Shown piece after piece: positions 1 through 5,554 of a stretch of 7,194 nt of DNA. The position numbers and the translations under genes were made by a program. Source of the DNA: Clostridiales bacterium (GTDB lineage Bacteria; Bacillota; Clostridia; Monoglobales; Firm-18); contig JAIRSR010000086.1 of the NCBI GenBank assembly GCA_031255355.1, positions 1 to 7,194 on the forward strand, in the 5' to 3' direction. Positions within the stretch are counted from its first letter, which is position 1. Every line of letters begins with the position of its first letter. The notes under the pieces are model-generated. The model made no database searches, was not told the DNA's origin, and saw nothing but the letters and a program-made list of their open reading frames with translations.

Positions 1-5
1 GACAT
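1..5 (-). CDS. Start of an unidentified gene running off the left edge
   Basis: Only the ATG (positions 5-3) and two further bases lie in the window, so the product cannot be named. The gene is inferred from a strong ribosome binding site on the minus strand, AAAGGAG at 13-19, placed 7 nt before the ATG. It follows the serine recombinase in the same direction after about 95 nt. It is therefore probably another gene of the same element, but nothing in the visible bases shows its function. It could be a chance start; the spacing and strength of the ribosome binding site argue against that. Confidence 0.5.
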
Positions 6-27
6 ATCACCACTCCTTTCGGGAATA

Positions 28-69
28 GTATTTGTCATAATTCGGTTTTTATTCACAAATACGGTATTT
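28..69. repeat. Inverted repeat cluster upstream of the next gene
   Basis: GTATTTGT at 28-35 is the exact reverse complement of ACAAATAC at 55-62, with a 19-nt AT-rich spacer. A third half-site, GTATTT at 64-69, forms a 13-bp odd-centred palindrome with AAATAC at 57-62. The cluster sits between the recombinase stop and the start of the following gene. It could be an operator for that gene or part of a recombinase attachment site. There is no T-run, so it is not a classical terminator. The repeat is seen directly; its role is inferred. Confidence 0.45.
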
Positions 70-100
70 TCCCCGCTCACGCAAGACGGGCATAGCAAAA

Positions 101-1729
101 TTAAAAAGCCGCCGCGCTGTCCGCGATCGCCGCGCTGTCTATCGTGCCGAACAACTCCGCGATACTTGACTTTAACCGCACCGTTACCACCTTGTTTTGG
201 TCTACGGTAATCCGCTCGATGATAAGCGCGACGTCGGTTTTATCATACGCTTCTTTGCGTATGAGGCCCTCGAAAATTTCCAAAACGCCGTTGATATTTT
301 CTTTGATCCTGCTCTTTTTCTCCGCTTCCGTCGAAAGGTAATCAATATGAAAGGTGATGTTTTTGATTTCGTTTTGAAATTCCTTTTGAATCTCGTCGTA
401 AACCTCCGCGATCAACCGTTCGTTTTGCGGATTACGCGCGATTTCCTTGACCCGCTGTTTGGTCGCTTCGGTGAGTTGGCGTTTCACGTCGGCTATTTTT
501 CGCCGCAAGCCGTCGATGTGCCGCCTGTTCCGCGCCGCGCCCTCCTTGCCCGCGTCAACGCCAAGCCCCGCGAGTTCACCGCAAAGCCTGTCCCGCACCG
601 TCATGATGTACGCCCTGACGCTTCCGTCGATGACCCGCTCGTGAATATGGTGAGAGGTACAGCCCTTGCGCCCCAAGCGGTGATACGCGCCGCAAAGGTA
701 CGCCGGCGGGCGTTTGGGGTTGGATACGGAAAACATCGGGCTGCCGCAATCGTCGCAAAAAAGAACGCCGCTGTAGGGATTGCGGTACTTCCTCACGCCC
801 TTGTAATGACTTACGGAACGCTTCGCGGCGTTTTCCCGCGCCGTTTGAAACACCTCGTTTTCAATCACGGGCGCGTGGTGATTTTCAAATACAATATGCT
901 CACCGTCGTCCACGCGAACGTCTTTTTTGTTGATTCCCGCCCTTTTCCAAACGTTCTGGCGCAATGTGCCGATATAAAAATCATTTTTCAAAATTTTCGC
1001 GACAGAAATATGACTCCAAACAGGGTTCGCCTTGATTTTAGAAGCGTCCGCGCCTTTTTCCTCCAACTGTTTTTTCATCAGCGCGAAGCCGGTGGGGTAG
1101 TGATGTTCCGTAAGATAATTACTGATTTTTTTATACCCGAAGCCTTTGTTGTACAAGTCAAAAATCACCCGCACCGTTTCCGCGCCCTCCGCGTCAATGC
1201 AAACGGTATTTTTTTTGGTGGGGTGCAGGTAATAGCCATAGGGCGCGTTGCAAATCCACTCCCCTTTTTTTTGGCGGCTTTCGATAATGGTTTTGACTTT
1301 TTTAGAGGCGTCCGTGACCGGAAGTTCGTTCATCAAAAACCGAAACTGTATCGCGAGCCAATCATCGTTGGTGGGGAAGTCTACCCCATCCGTCACCGCG
1401 ATAATCCGAATCCCCGCGTCCCGCAAGTCCTCCAACTCTACCAAACCTTTGGAGTTGCGCCGCGAGAACCGGGAAAAGTCCTTAATCATCAGTATATCGT
1501 AACAGCCGCCGAGCAACAGCGTCCGCATTGCCTGATACCCCGCGCGCTGCTCAAAGGTGTAGCCTGATTTATCGCGGTCCTCGTAATAATCCGCGCGGCA
1601 GCCCGGGAATTTGGCTTGTATAAATTCCGCGATTACGGCTTTTTGGTTTTCGATAGAAACATTGTCGCGTTCCGTATCGTCGTCCACCGAGATGCGGGTG
1701 TAAGCGGCAATTTTGTAAATTGGATTCAA
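101..1729 (-). CDS. Large serine recombinase (site-specific integrase/transposon resolvase family)
   Basis: Predicted to cut and rejoin DNA at attachment sites through a covalent phosphoserine link, driving integration or excision of the element that carries it. The N-terminal resolvase domain spans about residues 5-155. YTRIS places the nucleophile at Ser14 with Arg12 beside it, and KDFSRFSRR (83-91) supplies Arg87 and Arg90, matching the resolvase active-site arginines. A recombinase domain follows (about 163-300), then a zinc ribbon with Cys325, Cys328, Cys346 and Cys357, and a charged helical, probably coiled-coil, segment at about 400-475. At 542 residues it has a normal full length for large serine recombinases and looks intact. 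The start is TTG (1729-1727), chosen because AAGGTGA lies 7-8 nt upstream and an in-frame GTG further up is followed at once by a stop. Two A8 tracts occur in the coding strand. It is likely an element-borne integrase; its specific target is unknown. Confidence 0.95.
   Translation of the reverse strand: MNPIYKIAAYTRISVDDDTERDNVSIENQKAVIAEFIQAKFPGCRADYYEDRDKSGYTFEQRAGYQAMRTLLLGGCYDILMIKDFSRFSRRNSKGLVELEDLRDAGIRIIAVTDGVDFPTNDDWLAIQFRFLMNELPVTDASKKVKTIIESRQKKGEWICNAPYGYYLHPTKKNTVCIDAEGAETVRVIFDLYNKGFGYKKISNYLTEHHYPTGFALMKKQLEEKGADASKIKANPVWSHISVAKILKNDFYIGTLRQNVWKRAGINKKDVRVDDGEHIVFENHHAPVIENEVFQTARENAAKRSVSHYKGVRKYRNPYSGVLFCDDCGSPMFSVSNPKRPPAYLCGAYHRLGRKGCTSHHIHERVIDGSVRAYIMTVRDRLCGELAGLGVDAGKEGAARNRRHIDGLRRKIADVKRQLTEATKQRVKEIARNPQNERLIAEVYDEIQKEFQNEIKNITFHIDYLSTEAEKKSRIKENINGVLEIFEGLIRKEAYDKTDVALIIERITVDQNKVVTVRLKSSIAELFGTIDSAAIADSAAAF
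110..145. repeat. Imperfect 18-bp tandem duplication at the recombinase 3' end
   Basis: CGCCGCGCTGTC occurs at 110-121 and again at 128-139. The two 18-bp units (110-127 and 128-145) match at about 14 of 18 positions and keep the reading frame. They encode the repeated DSAA in the recombinase tail (TIDSAAIADSAAAF). It looks like a slipped-strand duplication that added about six residues to a disordered C-terminus. Confidence 0.6.
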
Positions 1730-1769
1730 TCAAATCACCTTGGTTTAATTCGTAGTAGCACATACTATC

Positions 1770-1798
1770 ATTGTAGCACGGCGGCGCGTAAAACACAA
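1770..1798 (-). promoter_or_regulatory. Promoter of the serine recombinase gene (extended -10)
   Basis: On the minus strand, TTGTGT (1793-1798) is followed by a 17-bp spacer and TACAAT (1770-1775). The -10 is preceded by TG one base upstream (TGCTACAAT), an extended -10 that can compensate for the weak 3/6 -35 box. The expected transcription start near 1763 leaves a leader of about 34 nt before the TTG codon. A short inverted repeat, TAGTA at 1753-1757 and TACTA at 1763-1767, straddles the expected start and might bind a regulator. This is pattern matching only. Confidence 0.5.
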
Positions 1799-1843
1799 CA
1801 TGAAAAAGTTTCCAAAAAGGCTCTGAGAGAGTTTAGGCAGGCT

Positions 1844-2044
1844 CTAAGACTGCCGCCGAATCAGTTCGGTAATCACCGGAAGCAAGGGCTGTTCCCCGCC
1901 GACAAAAACGCTGATTCCGTACTGTTTTTGTTGATACTCCTCTATCGCCCGCTGATAGTCCTGCGAATTTTTATAGCAATCCCGCTCGGAATAATCGACC
2001 CAAATACGGCAGACCTTGCCGCGGCTGTCGGGAATCACAAGCAT
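1844..2044 (-). CDS. Small hypothetical protein, 66 aa, upstream of the recombinase
   Basis: I do not recognise a family. The start at 2044 is chosen because AAGGAG (2053-2058) lies 8 nt before the ATG and because a TATAAT box further up would place the transcript start downstream of the only other in-frame ATG (2116, giving 90 residues). The protein begins MLVIPDSRGK, has a short strand-like stretch VCRIWVD (11-17), a polar helix-like segment at about 26-41, a strand-like ISVFVGG (44-50) and a C-terminal amphipathic helix-like segment (53-64). It therefore looks like a compact alpha/beta domain, with Cys12 and Cys23. It has no signal peptide or membrane segment. It lies 114 nt before the recombinase in the same direction, so it probably belongs to the element, for instance as an accessory or regulatory protein. 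That role is a guess from position. Confidence 0.6.
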   Translation of the reverse strand: MLVIPDSRGKVCRIWVDYSERDCYKNSQDYQRAIEEYQQKQYGISVFVGGEQPLLPVITELIRRQS

Positions 2045-2069
2045 AATAACAACTCCTTCGCGCGGAATC

Positions 2070-2103
2070 GCGGCGGCTGTGCCTTTGGGAAGCAAGCCGC
2101 CGC
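2070..2103 (-). other. GC-rich hairpin in the leader of the 66-aa gene
   Basis: GCGGCGGCT (2070-2078) is exactly complementary to AGCCGCCGC (2095-2103). A one-base bulge and a further TGC/GCA pairing (2080-2082 with 2092-2094) leave a 9-nt loop. The hairpin lies between the TATAAT box and the ribosome binding site of the 66-residue gene, ending about 11 nt before AAGGAG. No U-run follows on the minus strand, so it is not a standard terminator. It may be a transcript-stabilising or regulatory leader structure, or a recombination-related palindrome. Confidence 0.5.
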
Positions 2104-2117
2104 AGGGGAATATCATT

Positions 2118-2123
2118 ATTATA
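2118..2123 (-). promoter_or_regulatory. Candidate -10 box for the 66-aa gene
   Basis: A consensus TATAAT lies in the AT-rich part of the spacer after the desulfurase gene. The best -35-like hexamer, TTGCCG (2145-2150), is 21 bp away, too far for a normal sigma-A promoter, so the -35 is poor or absent. Transcription would begin near 2111, giving a leader of about 67 nt that contains the GC-rich hairpin. Confidence 0.35.
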
Positions 2124-2157
2124 CCTTTATTTTCCTTTCTTATGCGGCAAGAGCGTT

Positions 2158-3294
2158 TCACGCGAAAGGAACCCCTGACCGCGCAATGCGCTTGACCGCC
2201 TCTGCCGCGCGGTCTACCTCGTTTTCCGTCGTGAAACAACCGACGCTCAGCCGTACCGCGCCGTTTGGGAAGGTGCCGATCGATTTATGGGCGAGGGGGG
2301 CGCAGTGCAGCCCGCTCCGCGAAGCGATACGGTACGCGCCGTCCAGCGTGTTGGCAATGTCCACGCTGTCCCGCCCCGCAAGGGTAAACGTTACAATGCC
2401 GACCCTGTCTTTCCCGCCGTAGAGCGTCACGCCGGGGACGCGGGCAATGCCCTCCGCTAACTTGTCCGCAAGCCTTACCTCCTCCGCGCGGATTGCGTTT
2501 ACGGTGCGGTCCATAACGAATTTTACGCCCTCGTTCAGCCCCACAATGCCCACGGTGTTGAGCGTACCGCTCTCGAAGCGGTCCGGCAAAAATTCCGGTT
2601 GGGAATCACTTTCGGAAGCGGAACCCGTGCCGCCCTCCGTCAGCGTCCTCAAAGATACCGCCGGGGAAATATACAACCCGCCCGTCCCCGTAGGGCCGTA
2701 CAGCGCTTTATGCCCGGGGAACGCCAAAAGGGAAATATTGTCCGTTTGTACGTCGATCGGAAGTACGCCCGCCGACTGCGCCGCGTCCACCAAAAAAGGA
2801 ATCTGATACTTTGCCGCGATTTGCCCGATTTCAAAAATAGGGTTGACGGTGCCCGTGACGTTGGAAGCGTGTGTTACGGCAATCAACGCCGTATCGCCGC
2901 GCAGGGCGTTTTCGACGCTTGCGGCAGTCACCAACCCTGTTTCGTCCGCAGGCGCGACGGTATACGCCGCCGACGCGCCAACGACGGGACGCAGTACGGA
3001 ATTATGCTCCATACCCGAAATCACCGCGTGCGCCCCGGGCGTTAGGATCCCTTTCACCGCGATATTGAGCGCGGCGGTGGCGTTCGCGGTGAATATGACG
3101 CGGGACGGATCGGTCGCGTGAAACAGCGCGGCTAAATTCTCTCTGCAAGCGTAAATCCGCTCCGCCGCCAGCATCGCGCTTTTATGCCCTCCTCTGCCGC
3201 TGTTGGCGCAAAAACGCCGCAGGCACCGGGCGCACTCCCGCCGAACGGCATACGGTTTTTTCAGCGTCGTCGCGGCGTTGTCGAGGTAGATCAT
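2158..3294 (-). CDS. Cysteine desulfurase family protein (class V aminotransferase, NifS/SufS-like)
   Basis: A cytosolic PLP enzyme predicted to remove sulfur from cysteine (or selenium from selenocysteine), leaving alanine and an enzyme persulfide. The N-terminus MIYLDNAATT is the typical opening of the family. His97 (MEHNS) should stack on PLP, Asp170 (LVDAAQ) should bind the pyridine nitrogen, and Lys196 (FPGHKALYGPTG) should form the Schiff base. Cys331 in RSGLHCAPLAH is the expected persulfide cysteine. At 378 residues it is full length. Its ATG shares the four bases ATGA with the stop of the DUF3343 gene, implying translational coupling, and GAGGTGA lies just upstream. The form resembles the clostridial desulfurase subfamily often found beside DUF3343 rather than canonical IscS. 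The exact acceptor and whether S or Se is the physiological cargo are not shown by the sequence. Confidence 0.93.
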   Translation of the reverse strand: MIYLDNAATTLKKPYAVRRECARCLRRFCANSGRGGHKSAMLAAERIYACRENLAALFHATDPSRVIFTANATAALNIAVKGILTPGAHAVISGMEHNSVLRPVVGASAAYTVAPADETGLVTAASVENALRGDTALIAVTHASNVTGTVNPIFEIGQIAAKYQIPFLVDAAQSAGVLPIDVQTDNISLLAFPGHKALYGPTGTGGLYISPAVSLRTLTEGGTGSASESDSQPEFLPDRFESGTLNTVGIVGLNEGVKFVMDRTVNAIRAEEVRLADKLAEGIARVPGVTLYGGKDRVGIVTFTLAGRDSVDIANTLDGAYRIASRSGLHCAPLAHKSIGTFPNGAVRLSVGCFTTENEVDRAAEAVKRIARSGVPFA

Positions 3295-3542
3295 AGCGTC
3301 ACCTCGGCATACGCGCCCTCCTCTGTCTGCCGAAACACGCCCTTGATTTTGAAGCCGTATTCCCCCGAGGCGCGGAGTACCTGACCGACCTTGGCGGGCT
3401 TCACTTTCACACTGTACGAGCAGCCGCCCTCCGACAATCCGGCGGGTGTATGAAGTACGACGATATAATCGCCGTCATTTTGAAAATGATTTTTGATTCT
3501 GTTCGCAAAGGTTACAGAACTGTATACTATTAAATAATACAT
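3291..3542 (-). CDS. DUF3343 family putative Se/S carrier protein
   Basis: An 83-residue protein of the DUF3343 type, proposed in family annotation to be a selenium/sulfur carrier. It opens with the characteristic MYYLIVYSSVTFANRIKNHF, a strand then a helix, and has TPAGLSEGGC leading to its only cysteine, Cys41, where the family carries its conserved cysteine. That residue is the natural candidate to hold a persulfide. The family's usual CG is CS here. GGAGG (3550-3554) lies 7 nt before the ATG. The stop overlaps the start of the cysteine-desulfurase gene, so the two are made together, which supports a donor-carrier pair. The downstream recipient of the sulfur or selenium is not visible in this window. 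Confidence 0.85.
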   Translation of the reverse strand: MYYLIVYSSVTFANRIKNHFQNDGDYIVVLHTPAGLSEGGCSYSVKVKPAKVGQVLRASGEYGFKIKGVFRQTEEGAYAEVTL

Positions 3543-3554
3543 AAAACGACCTCC

Positions 3555-3594
3555 AATAGCATACTATGTTATTCGGGGCCGTGAGGTGTTTCAA
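3555..3594 (-). promoter_or_regulatory. Possible internal promoter with a dyad operator before the DUF3343 gene
   Basis: On the minus strand TTGAAA (3589-3594, 5/6 to consensus, overlapping the radC stop) is followed by a 17-bp spacer and TAACAT (3566-3571, 4/6). A 19-bp near-perfect dyad at 3555-3573 (arms AATAGCATA and TATGTTATT, one G/T mismatch, centre at 3564) overlaps the -10 and ends next to the ribosome binding site. That arrangement would suit a repressor controlling the DUF3343-desulfurase pair separately from the pyr genes. Sequence pattern only. Confidence 0.4.
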
Positions 3595-4259
3595 AATTTG
3601 AAGTTGTGGGCGTTAAACGAGATGTAACTTCCCTTGCCGACGATAATATGGTCTAACAGCGCAACGCCTATGGTATTTAACGCGCTTTTGATTTTATCCG
3701 TCGTTTCGATGTCGTTTTGCGAGGGCATGAGCGACCCGCCCGGGTGGTTGTGGCACAGTACCACGGTATGTGTCGCGGAGTAGGTAACGTGTTCGATAAT
3801 CTGGCGCGGCTCCACGTACACCTCACTGGGCGTGCCCTCCGCGACCATGACTTGTTTGATCAAGCGGTTTTTCGCGTCAAGGCAAAGCAGGTACATTGCC
3901 TCGTTGACGCGTCCGCAGTATAAATCCACGCAGTAGGCACCGATTTCCGCTACATCGGAAAAAGAAACCCTGTCGCCGTACATACTCAATTGATACGCCC
4001 GTGATATGGCGGGTAAAAGTTTCAACTGACGCGCCGCCCGCAAGCCAATGCCCTTGATTTTCATCAGTTCCTCGATCGGCGCGTTACAAATATTGTAAAT
4101 AGAGCCGTATTTGTCGATGAGCGCGTGGGCAATCGGGTTGGTGTCAACGCGCGGAATGACGGTAAACAAGTACAACTCCAGAACCTCATGGCTCTGAAAA
4201 CTTTCCAGACCGTATGTTAGCGCCTTATGGATCATCCGTTCTCTGTGTCCGATTGCCAT
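3591..4259 (-). CDS. radC: RadC family protein (JAB/MPN domain)
   Basis: A member of the RadC/UPF0758 family, cytosolic, with a metal-binding JAB/MPN fold. The historical DNA-repair role is doubtful and its true activity is unsettled. Numbering from the ATG at 4259 (222 residues), a UPF0758 N-terminal region holds a helix-hairpin-helix-like element MKIKGIGLRAARQLK (66-80). The C-terminal domain ends with the signature CHNHPGGSLMPSQND, giving His170, His172 and Asp183 as probable metal ligands. Length is normal for the family. Two ATGs are in frame, at 4265 and 4259; GGAGG lies only 2 nt before the first but 8 nt before the second, so the second is preferred. The gene starts 18 nt after the pyrE stop and is probably co-transcribed. 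Nothing links it functionally to pyrimidine synthesis. Confidence 0.93.
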   Translation of the reverse strand: MAIGHRERMIHKALTYGLESFQSHEVLELYLFTVIPRVDTNPIAHALIDKYGSIYNICNAPIEELMKIKGIGLRAARQLKLLPAISRAYQLSMYGDRVSFSDVAEIGAYCVDLYCGRVNEAMYLLCLDAKNRLIKQVMVAEGTPSEVYVEPRQIIEHVTYSATHTVVLCHNHPGGSLMPSQNDIETTDKIKSALNTIGVALLDHIIVGKGSYISFNAHNFKF

Positions 4260-4277
4260 ACTCATTCCCTCCGCGCC

Positions 4278-4853
4278 TTACTTCCTGCTTCCCGGCTTGA
4301 CCGCAGGAATCCCGTCGCGGCACAGCGGGCAATCCTCCGCGTCGTAGGAAGTCACCTCAACGGATAAAACCGCTTGAAACGGTACGCCGAAATCGACCTT
4401 GCCGCCCGTCCTGTCCACGATACTCCCCACGCCGACGACCTCGCCCCCCGCCGCGCGTACCACGTCGATGACCTCACGCACCGAGCCGCCCGTCGTTACA
4501 ACGTCCTCCGTGACGAGGACTCTTTCCCCCGCCGCGATTTCAAAACTGCGCCGCAACGTCATACGCCCCTCGCCGTCACGCTCCGCGAAAATATTACGCA
4601 CGCCCAACTGACGGCTCACTTCGTAGGCAATCAAAACCGCGCCGACGGCGGGGCCGATTACAACATCGACGTTCGCGTCACGGTACTTTTCGGCAAGCGC
4701 GGCGCACAGCGTTTCACTGTATTGCGTATTCTGAAAAATCCTCGCGCATTGCAAGTACTTCCCGCTGTGCCTGCCCGAAGTCAGCAGGAAGTGACCGTCC
4801 AGCAGCACTCCCGCTTCCTTTAATATTTCCGTCACCTTTTGTTCTGACAGCAT
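4278..4853 (-). CDS. pyrE: Orotate phosphoribosyltransferase
   Basis: Cytosolic enzyme that joins orotate to PRPP to make OMP, the fifth step of de novo UMP synthesis. Numbering from MLSEQ (191 residues), the hood segment holds LLTSGRHSGKYLQ (23-35), a type I PRTase core follows with VVIGPAVGA (64-72), the flexible catalytic loop region is FAERDGEGRMTLRR (89-102), and the PRPP-binding motif is VLVTEDVVTTGGSV (112-125). The C-terminus DCPLCRDGIPAVKPGS has the Cys175/Cys178 pair common in clostridial PyrE. The start at 4853 is preferred because orthologues typically begin MLSEQ and the GAGGGG upstream is about 10 nt away. ATG at 4862 (3 residues longer) is the main alternative, but it would leave almost no spacing. 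The upstream phosphatase gene stops 1 nt before this start, so translation is likely coupled. Confidence 0.96.
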   Translation of the reverse strand: MLSEQKVTEILKEAGVLLDGHFLLTSGRHSGKYLQCARIFQNTQYSETLCAALAEKYRDANVDVVIGPAVGAVLIAYEVSRQLGVRNIFAERDGEGRMTLRRSFEIAAGERVLVTEDVVTTGGSVREVIDVVRAAGGEVVGVGSIVDRTGGKVDFGVPFQAVLSVEVTSYDAEDCPLCRDGIPAVKPGSRK

Positions 4854-4854
4854 A

Positions 4855-5526
4855 TCAATCATTCCCCTCAATCAGTTTTTTTCGCCACCACGATTGCCGC
4901 GCCAAGGTACTGCGGCCGCCGAGGTGCGCGTTTTCCCCCTCTAAAACCACCGTGGGGCGGAGCGCGTCGTCAAACTCCACCACCGTAACGGACGCGTTAT
5001 CATGCCACAGCATATCGGGCAATTCGGAAAGGGTCTTGCCGTGATACCCGCAAAGCAACGCCTTGATCACCGTTCCGTGCGTCGCGACGCAAATCACTTT
5101 GCCGCTGTTGCGCGTCACAAGATCCTCTACCGCGCGGCGCACCCGCGTTTGGAACGCTACCATTGTTTCGCCGTTCGGCATTTCCAAGCGAAGCGGGTCT
5201 TTGAGCCAAAAGCCGTAACTTTCGGGGAATTTTACCGGCAATTCGTCCCACGGAACATTTTCCCAATCCCCGCCGTAAATCTCACGCAACGCCTTATCCT
5301 TGGCGACTTCAATGCCCCTGCCCTCCGCGACCGCTTCCGCAGTTTGATACGCGCGGGTCAAATCGCTGGAAACAATCACCTCTATCGGCTCATCTTTCAA
5401 CCGCCGCGCGGCAAGTTTGATTTGCTCCCGCCCGTTTTCGGTGAGCATAGAATCGTAATGTCCGTGGAAATTACGGTCAACATTCCCCTCCGCTTCACCG
5501 TGCCTTACAAAAATCACTCTTGTCAT
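4855..5526 (-). CDS. Histidine phosphatase family protein (phosphoglycerate mutase-like)
   Basis: A cytosolic branch-1 histidine phosphatase of 223 residues. The start MTRVIFVRHGEAEGN carries the RHG motif, with His9 the expected phospho-acceptor and Arg8 beside it. SSDLTRAYQTAE supplies Arg58, REIYGGDWE has Glu82, the probable acid/base, and VATHGTVIK supplies the second histidine, His150. All core residues are present, so the enzyme should be active. The substrate cannot be read from sequence: the family covers phosphoglycerate mutases, alpha-ribazole phosphatases, nucleotide and sugar phosphatases. GAGGT lies about 6 nt before the ATG. It sits between pyrD and pyrE, 28 nt after one and 1 nt before the other, which suggests a role tied to pyrimidine or PRPP metabolism, or simple hitch-hiking in the operon. 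No cobalamin genes are nearby, so cobC is not supported. Confidence 0.9.
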   Translation of the reverse strand: MTRVIFVRHGEAEGNVDRNFHGHYDSMLTENGREQIKLAARRLKDEPIEVIVSSDLTRAYQTAEAVAEGRGIEVAKDKALREIYGGDWENVPWDELPVKFPESYGFWLKDPLRLEMPNGETMVAFQTRVRRAVEDLVTRNSGKVICVATHGTVIKALLCGYHGKTLSELPDMLWHDNASVTVVEFDDALRPTVVLEGENAHLGGRSTLARQSWWRKKLIEGND

Positions 5527-5554
5527 TTCACTACCTCGTTATTATATTATTGGC

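Larger units (their letters stand above)
1..2157. mobile_element. Putative end of an integrative element (boundaries not defined)
   Basis: A large serine recombinase, a preceding orphan small gene and a following gene in the same orientation lie immediately after a complete cysteine-desulfurase gene. Recombinases of this class catalyse integration and excision of conjugative or mobilizable elements and phages. The right boundary is probably somewhere in the 2045-2157 spacer or the 1730-1843 spacer; the left boundary is outside the window. No duplicated attachment core could be recognised, which is expected because these enzymes use a 2-bp crossover. The coordinates give the maximum visible extent and are not mapped ends. 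Confidence 0.35.

Noticed and set aside
72..91. Possible terminator hairpin after the recombinase (CCCGTC...GCGGG on the minus strand).
   Set aside because: Only about five pairs including a wobble, with no following T-run.
197..1567. Long plus-strand frame of 456 codons opposite the recombinase.
   Set aside because: An antisense shadow caused by codon composition; it encodes no recognisable domains while the opposite strand encodes an intact family member.
1569..1796. A 75-residue frame overlapping the recombinase start; its internal ATG at 1763 falls near the predicted transcript start.
   Set aside because: It overlaps the resolvase domain in another frame and lacks a clear ribosome binding site or recognisable protein. 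The TTG frame matches the whole recombinase family.
1799..1843. Possible terminator after the 66-aa gene, with T-runs near 1803-1820 on the minus strand.
   Set aside because: T-runs are present but the preceding segment offers only a 4-bp stem; direct repeats of GGCTCT (near 1829 and 1840) do not form a hairpin.
1844..2239. Longer versions of the small gene (131 or 90 residues).
   Set aside because: The 131-residue form runs into the desulfurase gene, and the 90-residue ATG lies upstream of the transcript start expected from the TATAAT box. The 2044 ATG has a much better ribosome binding site. The 90-residue form is not fully excluded.
1616..2422. Plus-strand frame of 268 codons crossing several minus-strand genes and spacers.
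   Set aside because: It overlaps the recombinase, small gene and desulfurase antisense, and shows no recognisable protein features.
1761..3567. CATACTAT shared by the recombinase leader (1761-1768) and the DUF3343 dyad (3560-3567).
   Set aside because: An 8-mer match is expected by chance in 7 kb and the flanking bases do not match.
5541..5546. TATAAT in the spacer between pyrD and the phosphatase gene.
   Set aside because: The hexamer 17 bp upstream is GTAAAG, unlike a -35, and the spacer is short and AT-rich, so a chance match is likely.
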